Assembly (NCBI GenBank): GCA_902787575.1
Contig: CADAGX010000016.1
Location: 1-64,000, forward strand
Length of the DNA: 64,000 nt
Reading direction: 5' to 3'
Source of the DNA: an uncultured Bacteroidales bacterium
GTDB taxonomy: Bacteria; Bacteroidota; Bacteroidia; Bacteroidales; Bacteroidaceae
Shown here: positions 1 through 7,382 of the stretch, piece by piece
Layout of the letters: each line of letters opens with the position of its first letter
Numbering within the stretch: position 1 is the stretch's first letter
Made by a program: the position numbers and the translations under genes
The notes under the pieces: model-generated
What the model was told of the DNA's origin: nothing
Databases searched by the model: none
What the model saw: the letters and a program-made list of their open reading frames with translations, nothing else

Positions 1-11
1 TATAGAAGAAG

Positions 12-392
12 ATGAAAAAGACGAATAATAGTGAATTTCTTCCGTCAAATGAAGATGTGACACAGTTCTTAATGCTAAGAGAACTGGCCCAAGGGTTATA
101 TGACGAAATGAAGGATTTGTCAAAAAAATCTCCTAACGAGACTCTTAACCAATTTAAGATTAAGAGTCTGAATCGGGTACTGACACCAATCAAAGAGATT
201 TTAAAGAAGGAACCTACAGCATTGTTTCTTGATGTCTTGGAAGAATCCTCGTTACCCACGAATAGTGATATTGTAATAATATTTTCTCGGTATCTTACTT
301 CAATACAGAAGTTTGAGGATAGGTATCATAGGGTTGATCCACTTAAGCATTCGAAAAGGTGGAATACTAAGGAAAACCCGATTAAAGTATGA
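12..392 (+). CDS. Hypothetical protein, 126 aa
   Basis: I do not recognise this protein. It is a soluble, charged, mostly helical 126-residue product with no signal peptide or membrane segment. The middle (about residues 30-65) is rich in Lys, Asn and Leu, and the C-terminus is basic. The last four bases overlap the start of the next gene (ATGA-type overlap), so the two are probably translated together. Codon use and base composition are A+T-rich like the rest of the first 3.8 kb and unlike the G+C-rich genes after base 4000, which fits an acquired segment. It could be accessory or mobile-element cargo; no function can be read from the sequence. Confidence 0.6.
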   Translation: MKKTNNSEFLPSNEDVTQFLMLRELAQGLYDEMKDLSKKSPNETLNQFKIKSLNRVLTPIKEILKKEPTALFLDVLEESSLPTNSDIVIIFSRYLTSIQKFEDRYHRVDPLKHSKRWNTKENPIKV

Positions 393-619
393 CACAAGAT
401 GAGAAGTGGCTGTTGAAATACAATGAGGTGGTTGCGTTTATTGAAAACAATAAGCGGAACCCTTCTAAGCACCGGTTAGAAGAGCATGATATGCTTAACT
501 GGCTCAAGGCTAATAGGAAGAAGATGAATGCCGGGGAGATGAAGGAGGAACGGCTTGTGAAATTTAAGAAGCTGCTGGCGTTGATGGAAGGGTATAAAAG
601 GAAGAATCAGTACCATTAG
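389..619 (+). CDS. Small protein resembling a helicase-associated repeat domain
   Basis: This 76-residue protein has one compact helical domain with an aromatic/basic pattern (WLLKYNEV, then HDMLNWLKANRKKMNAGEM, then a Leu/Lys-rich helix). The pattern resembles the helicase-associated domain copies found at the C-terminus of Bacteroidota mobile-element helicases. Here it stands alone without a helicase motor, so it is either a free small DNA-binding protein or a leftover of a larger gene. It overlaps the upstream gene by four bases. The family assignment is from memory of the motif and is moderate; a DNA-binding role is inference. Confidence 0.5.
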   Translation: MTQDEKWLLKYNEVVAFIENNKRNPSKHRLEEHDMLNWLKANRKKMNAGEMKEERLVKFKKLLALMEGYKRKNQYH

Positions 620-1002
620 CCATTCGGGGACATGGCATTTATATTACACTCACTCCTTTTCCCAAATACGACGAAGAGGGAAATGTAGTATATGAAGATA
701 AACAGATAAAAGAGATACACTTTGCATGCAAAGGATATTGTGACCATAAGTCATGTCAACCTCTTAAAGTTCATTATCGTGGTCAATGGGAAGATATTGA
801 CGAACTAAAGAATCCCACAACGTGGATAAAACTTTTGATGGCTTTCATCAATGGAATATATGATAATCATGATTTAAGTGCAGAAGTATTTAAGACAATG
901 AAGCGAATGTTCACACGAAGTTATCCTTATGTTGCTCGAAATATGACTTCTAAAGAAAAAGAGCGTGTTAGAACACTGCTGCAATTCGGATTGATGGATT
1001 AA
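598..1002 (+). pseudogene. 5'-truncated remnant of an unknown gene
   Basis: An open frame runs from the stop at 595-597 to TAA at 1000-1002 (about 134 codons), but it has no ATG, GTG or TTG start in its first 80 codons; the first ATG is at 838. The translation has protein-like composition, with a Cys-containing stretch (CKGYCDHKSC) about 40 codons in and a helical C-terminal half ending FGLMD. The beginning overlaps the 3' end of the preceding small gene. The best reading is the 3' end of a gene whose 5' part was lost when this segment was assembled. The family is unknown. Confidence 0.45.
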
Positions 1003-1225
1003 TGTTAGTAACTCCCCCTCTTAAGCACGAATACATAAATTATCTGAGATAGTGTTTTGATGAGCGATACTTTTAACATTTTAACAATTAACAAATAGAT
1101 TTTGTGGCTCTGATCCATTTAATCATAAGATAAGGGCGAGGGAACCGTTAATCTCTCATAGAGAAAAGGGCTCATCTGAGGTAAACCTGCTCACGTTATT
1201 TTGAATTATATATATATGTAAATAT

Positions 1226-2158
1226 ATGTTTGAAGCAATACAAACTACAGGCGGTGTATTACATCCGTCAGACATTGAGTTCATAAACAAATGCATCTGC
1301 GAAGTGTTCAATTGTGAACCTCAAGATATCACAGAATTGCAGCCTTTGCAAAAAGGATTGTCAAACTCAGTTTTGTCTTTCCGTTATAATGGCGGAAAGT
1401 ATGTTTTCCGTTATCCTGGTTTAGGCTCAGAAATACTTATTGACCGTGGGCGCGAGTCTATTGTACAAAAGCAGATAGAAGAAGCCGGTGTAGATACTTC
1501 ATTGGTGGCGATGAGTGTCCGCTATGGTTGGAGAATTTCTAGATTTGTAAAGACAAGAACATTTCAGTACCACGATGTGAATGATATGGTTAGAGGTATT
1601 CTCCAAATCAGGAAACTTCATTCTGCTAAGCCAAAGGTTCGGTGGGAGTTTGACATCAAGGAGAAGTGGGAGTCTATCCGCGATATGACACCAGCGGACA
1701 AGTATGGTGAAAACTATGCTGATTTCCCTGAATTCAAAGAAGTCAAGGAACGTATATATAAGCTCTACGAATTAGCAAAGACAGATGGCATTAAGAAATG
1801 TTTGACACATGGAGATTGCCGAGATGAAAACTTCTTGATTAATGACAACGAAATTCATTTGATTGACTGGGAGTATGCTGGATATGGTGATCCTGGCTTT
1901 GATATTGGTTCTTATGTCTGCGGTGGTGACCATTCTGAGGAAGAGGTTGACAGAATACTGTTCACCTATTTTGGTCGTAAACCATCTATTAATGAGCAGA
2001 GACATTTCTATGCCTATATTGCTATCACGGGTTTCTTTTATATGCACTGGACCATGTATAAAGAATCCCAAGGTCAGGTTATTGGATACCTAAAACCTCA
2101 GTGGTATCATTTTGCAAAAGAATATAGCAAGAAAGCATTGCCATTGTATAACGAATAA
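1226..2158 (+). CDS. Choline/ethanolamine kinase-like phosphotransferase (LicA type)
   Basis: This 310-residue protein belongs to the choline kinase/aminoglycoside phosphotransferase fold and should transfer phosphate from ATP to choline or a related amino alcohol in the cytoplasm. The N-lobe has the GLSNSV loop (residues 44-49). The catalytic loop reads LTHGDCRDENFLI (His195, Asp197, Asn202), followed by the metal-binding LIDWEYAGYGDPGFD segment (about 212-226). LicA-type kinases have a similar length. The next two genes are nucleotidyltransferases on the same strand, 12 and 25 bases apart, so the three probably form an operon that makes a CDP-activated head group for surface glycans. The substrate is inferred from context; ethanolamine or another small alcohol is possible. 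The gene is A+T-rich compared with genes after base 4000. Confidence 0.8.
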   Translation: MFEAIQTTGGVLHPSDIEFINKCICEVFNCEPQDITELQPLQKGLSNSVLSFRYNGGKYVFRYPGLGSEILIDRGRESIVQKQIEEAGVDTSLVAMSVRYGWRISRFVKTRTFQYHDVNDMVRGILQIRKLHSAKPKVRWEFDIKEKWESIRDMTPADKYGENYADFPEFKEVKERIYKLYELAKTDGIKKCLTHGDCRDENFLINDNEIHLIDWEYAGYGDPGFDIGSYVCGGDHSEEEVDRILFTYFGRKPSINEQRHFYAYIAITGFFYMHWTMYKESQGQVIGYLKPQWYHFAKEYSKKALPLYNE

Positions 2159-2170
2159 AAAGATAATGAT

Positions 2171-2890
2171 ATGACATACATAGTATTAGTAGCCGGTCAA
2201 GGCAAGAACCTTCAGCCTTTAACGCTAAGTCACCCCAAAACCCTATATAAGTTGGATGGTAAGACTACCGTTCTCCAGCGCCTTGTTCGTTCTATACGGA
2301 AGCATGACAAAGAAGCTGAGATCGTAGTGGTAGTTGGCTTTATGTACAAACACATCCAGAAAGAACTGGAGGATGACAATGTGACATTTGTGCACAATCC
2401 GTTCTATTCTGTTACGAGTTCAATGGGCTCACTGTGGTTTGCTAAGGCTTACCTCCAAAGAGAAAACGTTGCAATCATCAATGGCGACATTGTGGTGAGT
2501 GATAAGCTGATGAACGACGTTATTTGTGCTCATACTGATGTGCCGTATGTTCTATTAGATAGCAAGTGTACGGAAGGCAATAAGTATAACGTTCAAGTGC
2601 AAGGTGAAAAGGTCTGTGTAATGAGTAAAAATCTTACAGAGTTCATAGGTAATTACGCGAGCGTAACAAAACTGGATGCAGTATCTTCTCGTTTTGTGCT
2701 GGAGCAACTTAATCAGATGGTGAACGAAGGCATGTATAATCTTTTCTTTGAGGACGCTTTGGTTCAGATGATATTTGATAAGAATTTTGAGTTGTATTAC
2801 ATGGACATTAAGGATTATCAATGGACAGAGGTTGATAATGTTGATGACTTGTTGAAAGCTCGTCAAATTCAAGCTGAAAGTAAAAAGTAA
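2171..2890 (+). CDS. LicC-like nucleotidyltransferase (CTP:phosphocholine cytidylyltransferase type)
   Basis: This 239-residue protein has the sugar-phosphate nucleotidyltransferase fold. The N-terminal nucleotide loop is LVAGQGKNLQPLT with the following HPKTLYKL (residues 6-28), a variant of the usual GxGxRLxPLT...PK signature with Asn in place of Arg. The NPFYSVTSSMGSLWFA stretch (about 77-92) and IINGDIVV (about 98-105, metal-binding Asp) match LicC-type enzymes, which join CMP to phosphocholine. It starts 12 bases after the kinase stop. Together with the kinase it would convert choline to CDP-choline for transfer to a surface polymer. No phosphocholine transferase (LicD) lies in this window, so the acceptor is unknown. 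Confidence 0.75.
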   Translation: MTYIVLVAGQGKNLQPLTLSHPKTLYKLDGKTTVLQRLVRSIRKHDKEAEIVVVVGFMYKHIQKELEDDNVTFVHNPFYSVTSSMGSLWFAKAYLQRENVAIINGDIVVSDKLMNDVICAHTDVPYVLLDSKCTEGNKYNVQVQGEKVCVMSKNLTEFIGNYASVTKLDAVSSRFVLEQLNQMVNEGMYNLFFEDALVQMIFDKNFELYYMDIKDYQWTEVDNVDDLLKARQIQAESKK

Positions 2891-2915
2891 TAAGTAATAT
2901 GTTTAAATCGGAAGA

Positions 2916-3647
2916 ATGAATTACGCTATTATTATAGCAGGCGGAGTAGGAAGCCGTCTGGGTGCGCCTGTACCTAAGCAATTTGTGGAGGTGTTGGGCA
3001 AACCTGTAATTGCCTATACAATGGAACATTTCCAGAACCATCCAGAGATTGACGCTATTGAATTGGTTTGTGTAGATGGATATCAAGACCACTTGAAGGC
3101 AATAACAGAGAAATACGGTATAACTAAATTACTCAAGATAGTCAAAGGTGGCTCTGAATATGAACGTTCAATCATGAACGGTGTAGCAGGTCTTGAAGGA
3201 ATAGCAAAACTAGGCGATATTGTGACTATTCACTGGGCCGCATCACCATTCCTTTCCGAAGAAATGATTACAGACAATCTTCGTGTGTGTGGAGAGAAAG
3301 GCAATGCCATCACAGCAAGCTACTCATATCTCCTTTATGGTAGTAATGATGGTGATTGTTCTTTGAAGGCCATCAATCGTGAATCGTTCATGACTCTTTC
3401 TGCGCCTCAATCATTCCGTTACGAAGTAATTACAGACTTATATAAGCAGGTAGAGGAAAAGCATTTGTTTGAAACAATAGATGAACGTCATACTACTGTT
3501 TTCATGGCTGAGTTGGGAATACCGCTCTATTTCTCAAAAGGTAGCCATACAAACATTAAAATAACGACTAAGGAGGATATAGATTTGTTCTTGGGCTATC
3601 AGTTGGCAAAAAAATACAAGAAGGAGCATCCTGAAGAATGGGATTAA
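2916..3647 (+). CDS. IspD/TarI-family cytidylyltransferase with altered active-site motif
   Basis: This 243-residue protein is of the IspD/TarI cytidylyltransferase family. The N-terminal signature IIIAGGVGSRLGAPVPKQF (residues 5-23) is intact, including the catalytic Arg and Lys. The usual second motif, HDxxRPF in the family, reads HWAASPF here, so the conserved Asp and Arg are replaced. Because it sits with a choline-kinase-like and a LicC-like gene, a role in activating a polyol- or amino-alcohol-phosphate for surface decoration is more likely than isoprenoid synthesis. It follows the previous gene by 25 bases. The true substrate cannot be told from sequence. Confidence 0.7.
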   Translation: MNYAIIIAGGVGSRLGAPVPKQFVEVLGKPVIAYTMEHFQNHPEIDAIELVCVDGYQDHLKAITEKYGITKLLKIVKGGSEYERSIMNGVAGLEGIAKLGDIVTIHWAASPFLSEEMITDNLRVCGEKGNAITASYSYLLYGSNDGDCSLKAINRESFMTLSAPQSFRYEVITDLYKQVEEKHLFETIDERHTTVFMAELGIPLYFSKGSHTNIKITTKEDIDLFLGYQLAKKYKKEHPEEWD

Positions 3648-3671
3648 CAATAGAGAGAGGTGCATAGAAGG

Positions 3672-3812
3672 ATGGACGAGTCACTGAAACAACTGAAAAT
3701 TAAGGCAGATGTCGTTTTCTTGGGTGATTCTTTGACATATTATGGTGACTTTGCTCTTGTCATTCTAGATAAAGTGGTTTGCAACCTCGGATTACGGGGA
3801 AATACTATTTAA
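3672..3812 (+). pseudogene. N-terminal fragment of an SGNH/GDSL hydrolase
   Basis: A 46-codon frame begins MDESLKQLKIKADVVFLGDS and continues LTYYGDF. The FLGDSLT block is the first catalytic block of SGNH/GDSL hydrolases, which are usually about 200 residues. The frame ends at TAA 3810-3812 where a GNT-type block II would begin, so only about the first fifth of a hydrolase remains. It starts 24 bases after the cytidylyltransferase with an upstream AGAAGG ribosome site and is A+T-rich. It ends exactly where a different, G+C-rich gene fragment begins. It is probably non-functional. Confidence 0.65.
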
Positions 3813-3990
3813 GTTCTCTCCCGGGGCTGCAGAGCTGCCCTGTCATCGGGTGGTGAACAAGGAGGGACGCACGGCTCCTGGATGGAGTAAGCAACGGGCA
3901 TTATTGGAGGAAGAGGGCGTTCGGTTTAAAGCCAATGGGAATGTGGAAATGAGTAGGTTTCTTTGGGAACCTTTACTAATTGAAAATTGA
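3811..3990 (+). pseudogene. C-terminal stub of a methylated-DNA--cysteine methyltransferase (MGMT/ATL family)
   Basis: The frame ending with TGA at 3988-3990 encodes about 55 codons containing LPCHRVVNKEGR (PCHRV is the active-site signature of O6-alkylguanine-DNA alkyltransferases), then QRALLEEEGVRF and VEMSRFLW, all typical of the C-terminal third of this family. There is no start codon and the N-terminal part is missing; the frame fuses at its 5' end to the A+T-rich segment. The last codons (LLIEN) come from a short AATTGAAAATTGA repeat that also precedes the next gene. I read this as a host gene cut by insertion of, or recombination with, the acquired segment. Confidence 0.7.
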
Positions 3991-3998
3991 TAATTGAA

Positions 3999-4451
3999 AT
4001 GAATATTGGAGACAAGGCGCCTGAGATTTTGGGCAAGGACGAACAGGGACGGGAAATCCGCTTGAGCGATTACAAGGGTCGGAGGCTGGTGCTGTATTTT
4101 TATCCTAAGGACAATACGAGCGGCTGCACTGCGGAGGCGTGCAGCTTGCGCGACCGCTATTCGGAATTGCAAGGGAGAGGATACGAGGTGGTGGGCGTGA
4201 GCCGTGATTCGGCCGCGTCGCACCAGAAGTTTAAGGCGAAGCACGAACTGCCCTTCCCGCTGATTGCTGATGTGGACCATGTGCTGCTTGAGGCCATGGG
4301 CGCATGGGGCGAGAAGTCGATGTATGGCAAGAAGACGATAGGCACCATCCGCACGACTTTCATCATTAATGAGGAAGGAATCATCGAGCAGATTTTTTCT
4401 GGCAAGCAAGTCCGAACAAAGGAGCATGCCAGTCAGATTCTGGATGCCTGA
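3999..4451 (+). CDS. bcp: Thiol peroxidase, BCP/PrxQ type
   Basis: This is a 150-residue peroxiredoxin that reduces hydrogen peroxide and organic hydroperoxides using thioredoxin. The peroxidatic Cys43 and resolving Cys48 lie in the BCP signature SGCTAEACSLRD (residues 41-52); the FYPKDNT strand precedes it, and GTIRTTFIINEEG follows near residue 110. The length is normal for the family. I chose ATG 3999 because it gives the usual N-terminus MNIGDKAPEI; an in-frame TTG at 3987 lies inside a short AATTGAAAATTGA repeat that forms the upstream spacer. Cytoplasmic antioxidant; no promoter is evident. Confidence 0.93.
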   Translation: MNIGDKAPEILGKDEQGREIRLSDYKGRRLVLYFYPKDNTSGCTAEACSLRDRYSELQGRGYEVVGVSRDSAASHQKFKAKHELPFPLIADVDHVLLEAMGAWGEKSMYGKKTIGTIRTTFIINEEGIIEQIFSGKQVRTKEHASQILDA

Positions 4452-4510
4452 AGTGAGTGCCGCATAATCATCCCAACTAAACTCGGAGAGAGAAACGAAA
4501 GGAAGAATTC

Positions 4511-5686
4511 ATGGCGAAGAAAGTTTTTGTCAGCGGTTGTTACGACTTGCTCCACTCGGGGCACGTGGAGTTTTTCCGTCAGGCGGCACAGTATGGCGAC
4601 TTGTATGTGGGGATTGGTTCGGACCAGACAATTCTGGGTTACAAGCATCACCGGACGGTTTACTCCGAGCAGGAGCGCCTCTTCATGGTAAAGAGCATCC
4701 GCTACGTGAAGGACGCATACATCAATGCGGGCAGTGGCGTGATGGATTTTGTGCCCACACTGGATATCGTGAAGCCCGATATCCTGGTTGTGAACAGCGA
4801 TGGCGGGAATGACGAGAAGCGCCGCCTGTGTGCTGAACGCGGAATCGAGTATGTGGTGCTCGAGCGGGTGCCGCAGCAGGGGTTGCAGGCGCGTTCTTCC
4901 ACCGCCCTGAAGAAGACGGAGAGTCAGATACCCACGCGTCTCGACCTTGCCGGCACGTGGATCGACCAGCCGTATGTCTCTTGCCACGCGCCGGGCTGGG
5001 CCATTACCATCTCTTTGGAGCCGACTTTCGACGTGCGGGAGCGTTGCGGCCTCTCGACATCGACTCGCAACATGATTAAGAAAATTTGGCCATACCAGTT
5101 GCCCAATATGAATCCCGAGATGCTGGCGAAGCTGGTGTTCTGTTTCGAGAACGACCCGGAGCGCAGCGACGGAATCATCAGCGGGGCGCAGGATTCCATT
5201 GGCATTTGTGTGCCTGGGCTCAGCAGGCATTATTACGACAATCGCTTCTGGCCCGAGAAGATAGAGACTTGTCTGGACGAGGCCGTTCTGCAGTGGCTCG
5301 AGGCGCACTTGGTGATGATTCCGATGCAGCCGCGCCAGCCGGGTTGCTCTGTGGTGGAGGGGAAAGACATCACTGCGCCCAAGGTGAAGGCTTTGGCACG
5401 TGCAGCGGACGACTGCTGGCAGGCCATACTGCGGATGCAACTCGAGGAGTTCGCAGCCGCCTACCGTGCCAGCTTCGATGCGCAGGTGGCCATGTTCCCG
5501 GCCATGGTGCAGGGCAGCGTGCCGCGGTACATCCGAGAGTATTCTGCCCTGCCCGAAGTCCTCGCCTGGAAGATGCCGGGCGCAGGCGGGGGCGGCTATT
5601 TGGCTTGCGTGGTGAGCGACGCAGCCCGCTTCTCATCAGTTCACAGCGAAGCAATTCGCCTAACAATTCGTCGTTCCGGCTTCTAA
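4511..5686 (+). CDS. Bifunctional-type protein: cytidylyltransferase-like domain fused to degenerate GHMP-kinase-like domain
   Basis: Residues about 1-135 are a nucleotidyltransferase of the TagD/RfaE-C type with the HSGH signature (residues 15-18) and an ERLFMVKSI block. Residues about 140-391 resemble the galactokinase/fucokinase (GHMP) family: an early RLDLAGTW block, a central SGAQDSIGI block in place of the usual Gly/Ser-rich ATP loop, and a C-terminal MPGAGGGGYLACV loop. This two-domain protein occurs in Bacteroidota next to fucose or rhamnose genes, and here it precedes FucP and a RhaM-like mutarotase. A sugar-nucleotide role is likely but the substrate is unknown. The GHMP ATP loop is degenerate, so kinase activity is doubtful. 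Confidence 0.75.
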   Translation: MAKKVFVSGCYDLLHSGHVEFFRQAAQYGDLYVGIGSDQTILGYKHHRTVYSEQERLFMVKSIRYVKDAYINAGSGVMDFVPTLDIVKPDILVVNSDGGNDEKRRLCAERGIEYVVLERVPQQGLQARSSTALKKTESQIPTRLDLAGTWIDQPYVSCHAPGWAITISLEPTFDVRERCGLSTSTRNMIKKIWPYQLPNMNPEMLAKLVFCFENDPERSDGIISGAQDSIGICVPGLSRHYYDNRFWPEKIETCLDEAVLQWLEAHLVMIPMQPRQPGCSVVEGKDITAPKVKALARAADDCWQAILRMQLEEFAAAYRASFDAQVAMFPAMVQGSVPRYIREYSALPEVLAWKMPGAGGGGYLACVVSDAARFSSVHSEAIRLTIRRSGF

Positions 5687-5688
5687 AA

Positions 5689-6111
5689 CTTTGGCCGTTG
5701 GCCGTTGGCTCTTTAAAGAAGTATTATGAGAGATTTTCGCAAATATGAAGTTTGGAAGAAAGCAGTTGACATAGCTGATATGGTGTACGCCATCTGTGGC
5801 GGCCTTCCTAAATACGAATTATATGCTCTTGGCGACCAATTAAGAAGAGCGGTCGTTTCAATTTCATCCAATATAGCAGAAGGTGCCTCAAGGACTTCTA
5901 CAACTGAGTTTATTCATTTTCTCGAGATAGCCATGGGTCCTGCTTTTGAGGTTGAGACTCAATTATTCATAGCAAAGAAACGCAACTATGTTAGTGAGGA
6001 AGTATATTTGAATTGTGTAAAAGACCTCCAGTCTTTAGAACGTCAGTTGAACACTTTCATTACAACGCTGAAATGAGACAAAGCCAAAAGCCAAAAACCA
6101 AAAGCCAAAGT
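5689..6111. repeat. Inverted GCCAA-type repeats flanking the four-helix-bundle gene
   Basis: Left copy at 5689-5711 reads ACTTTGGCC then GTTGGCC units. The right copy at 6077-6111 is its inverted form, GCCAAAAGCC-type units ending GCCAAAGT. The two face each other around the S23-type gene. Related units with the same ACTTTGG edge occur at 15620-15780, about 29675-29705, 18428-18465 and 48060-48127. No transposase or clear target duplication was seen. Confidence 0.6.
5726..6076 (+). CDS. Four-helix-bundle protein of the S23 (23S rRNA intervening sequence) family
   Basis: This 116-residue protein matches the S23/four-helix-bundle family: it opens with RDFRKYEVWKKAVDIADMVY and has the conserved LRRAVVSISSNIAEGASR block (about 40-57). 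The family was named after ORFs in 23S rRNA intervening sequences and also includes Avd-like accessory proteins of diversity-generating retroelements. Here it is a free gene between two genes of a fucose-type cluster, A+T-rich compared with both, and flanked by inverted GCCAA repeats. Its TGA overlaps the ATG of the downstream transporter. A mobile or selfish origin is likely; the molecular role is unknown. Confidence 0.85.
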   Translation: MRDFRKYEVWKKAVDIADMVYAICGGLPKYELYALGDQLRRAVVSISSNIAEGASRTSTTEFIHFLEIAMGPAFEVETQLFIAKKRNYVSEEVYLNCVKDLQSLERQLNTFITTLK

Positions 6112-7380
6112 ATCGTCGCCAGACGATATTTACTCCCTTTCGTGGCCGTCACCTCGCTTTTTGCGCTCTGGGGCTTTGCCAACGACATCACCAACCCCAT
6201 GGTGGCAGCCTTCCAGACGCTGATGGAGCTGCCTGCTGCCAAGGCCAGCCTCATTCAGTTTGCCTTTTATGGCGGGTATGCCACCATGGCAGTGCCTGCC
6301 GCGCTGTTCATTCGGCGCTTCAGTTACAAGAGCGGCATCCTGTTGGGACTGGCCCTGTATGCCATTGGCGCCTTCCTGTTTATTCCCGCAGCCGCGCGCC
6401 AGAGCTTCACTTTCTTCTGCTTCTCGCTGTATATCCTGACCTTTGGCCTTGCCTTTCTCGAAACCACGGCAAACCCGTTCATCCTTTCGCTGGGCAGCAA
6501 GCAGAGCGCCACGCGCCGGCTCAACCTCGCGCAGAGTTTTAATCCCGTAGGCTCGCTTGCTGGCATGGCTGTTGCGTCCATGTGCGTGCTGCCCAACCTG
6601 CTGTCGGATGCCCGCGATTCGGCCGGGCGCATCCTCTTTCCTGCGCTCTCCGAGGCCGAGAAGGCCAGTATCCGGCTCCACGACTTGGCCGTCATACGCA
6701 ATCCTTATGTGGCGTTGGGCATCGTGGTGGTGCTCATATTCCTCGTAATAGCCTTCATTCGGGTTCCAGCCACGCATTCGAGCGAAGATGTGCCCGGCAG
6801 CGTCCCGTCCTCGCTCTCGCGTCTGTGGCACAACCGCGCTTACCGCGAGGGCGTGGTGGCGCAGGCTTTTTACGTGGCGGCGCAGATAATGGTGTGGACC
6901 TTCATCATCCAGTATGCCGACCGCCTTGGCCTCGACAAGTCCACCGCGCAGAACTACAACATTGTGGCCATGTGCCTGTTCCTTTCGGGCCGTTTCGCCT
7001 CCACTTTTCTAATGAAGTATGTGAAAGGACAGACGCTGTTGGCGCTTTTTGGCCTTGGCGCAGCGTTCTGCTCGCTGGGTGCCGTGCTGATTGTCGGCCT
7101 GCCGGGACTTTATTTCCTAGTGGGGATTAGCTTCTTCATGAGCCTGATGTTCCCCACTATCTACGGCACTGCCCTCGAGTCCGTCCACCAGTCCGATGCC
7201 TCGCTAGGCGCCGCGTTTCTGGTGATGGCCATCGTAGGTGGCGCGCTGATGCCTCCGCTGCAGGGCGCGATTATCGACTTTGGCACGATTGCCGGTCATC
7301 CGGCAGTGAATGTGAGTTACGTGTTGCCACTGTTGTGCTTCGTGGTGGTGACCCTGTATGGAATAAGACATAGAACGTAA
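6073..7380 (+). CDS. fucP: L-fucose:H+ symporter family transporter (FucP type)
   Basis: This is a 12-helix major facilitator protein of the FucP group, which imports L-fucose or a related sugar with protons. The family signatures are visible: FALWGFANDITNPM in the first helix and LETTANPFILSLG in the central part, with RRLNLAQSFNPVGS following. I chose ATG 6073, which overlaps the TGA of the S23 gene. The first dozen residues (SQKPKTKSQ) are encoded by the GCCAAAAGCC repeat, so the repeat has supplied or replaced the original 5' end. The mutarotase gene follows after two bases, so the two are cotranscribed. Exact sugar specificity is inferred. Confidence 0.88.
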   Translation: MRQSQKPKTKSQSIVARRYLLPFVAVTSLFALWGFANDITNPMVAAFQTLMELPAAKASLIQFAFYGGYATMAVPAALFIRRFSYKSGILLGLALYAIGAFLFIPAAARQSFTFFCFSLYILTFGLAFLETTANPFILSLGSKQSATRRLNLAQSFNPVGSLAGMAVASMCVLPNLLSDARDSAGRILFPALSEAEKASIRLHDLAVIRNPYVALGIVVVLIFLVIAFIRVPATHSSEDVPGSVPSSLSRLWHNRAYREGVVAQAFYVAAQIMVWTFIIQYADRLGLDKSTAQNYNIVAMCLFLSGRFASTFLMKYVKGQTLLALFGLGAAFCSLGAVLIVGLPGLYFLVGISFFMSLMFPTIYGTALESVHQSDASLGAAFLVMAIVGGALMPPLQGAIIDFGTIAGHPAVNVSYVLPLLCFVVVTLYGIRHRT

Positions 7381-7382
7381 GG

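Noticed and set aside
1003-1225. Promoter for the choline-kinase operon
   Set aside because: Only loose partial matches to TAnnTTTG (for example near 1200) without a partner TTTG at the right distance.
2916-3647. Calling the gene ispD of the isoprenoid pathway
   Set aside because: Active-site motif changes and the choline-kinase/LicC neighbours argue for surface-decoration chemistry.
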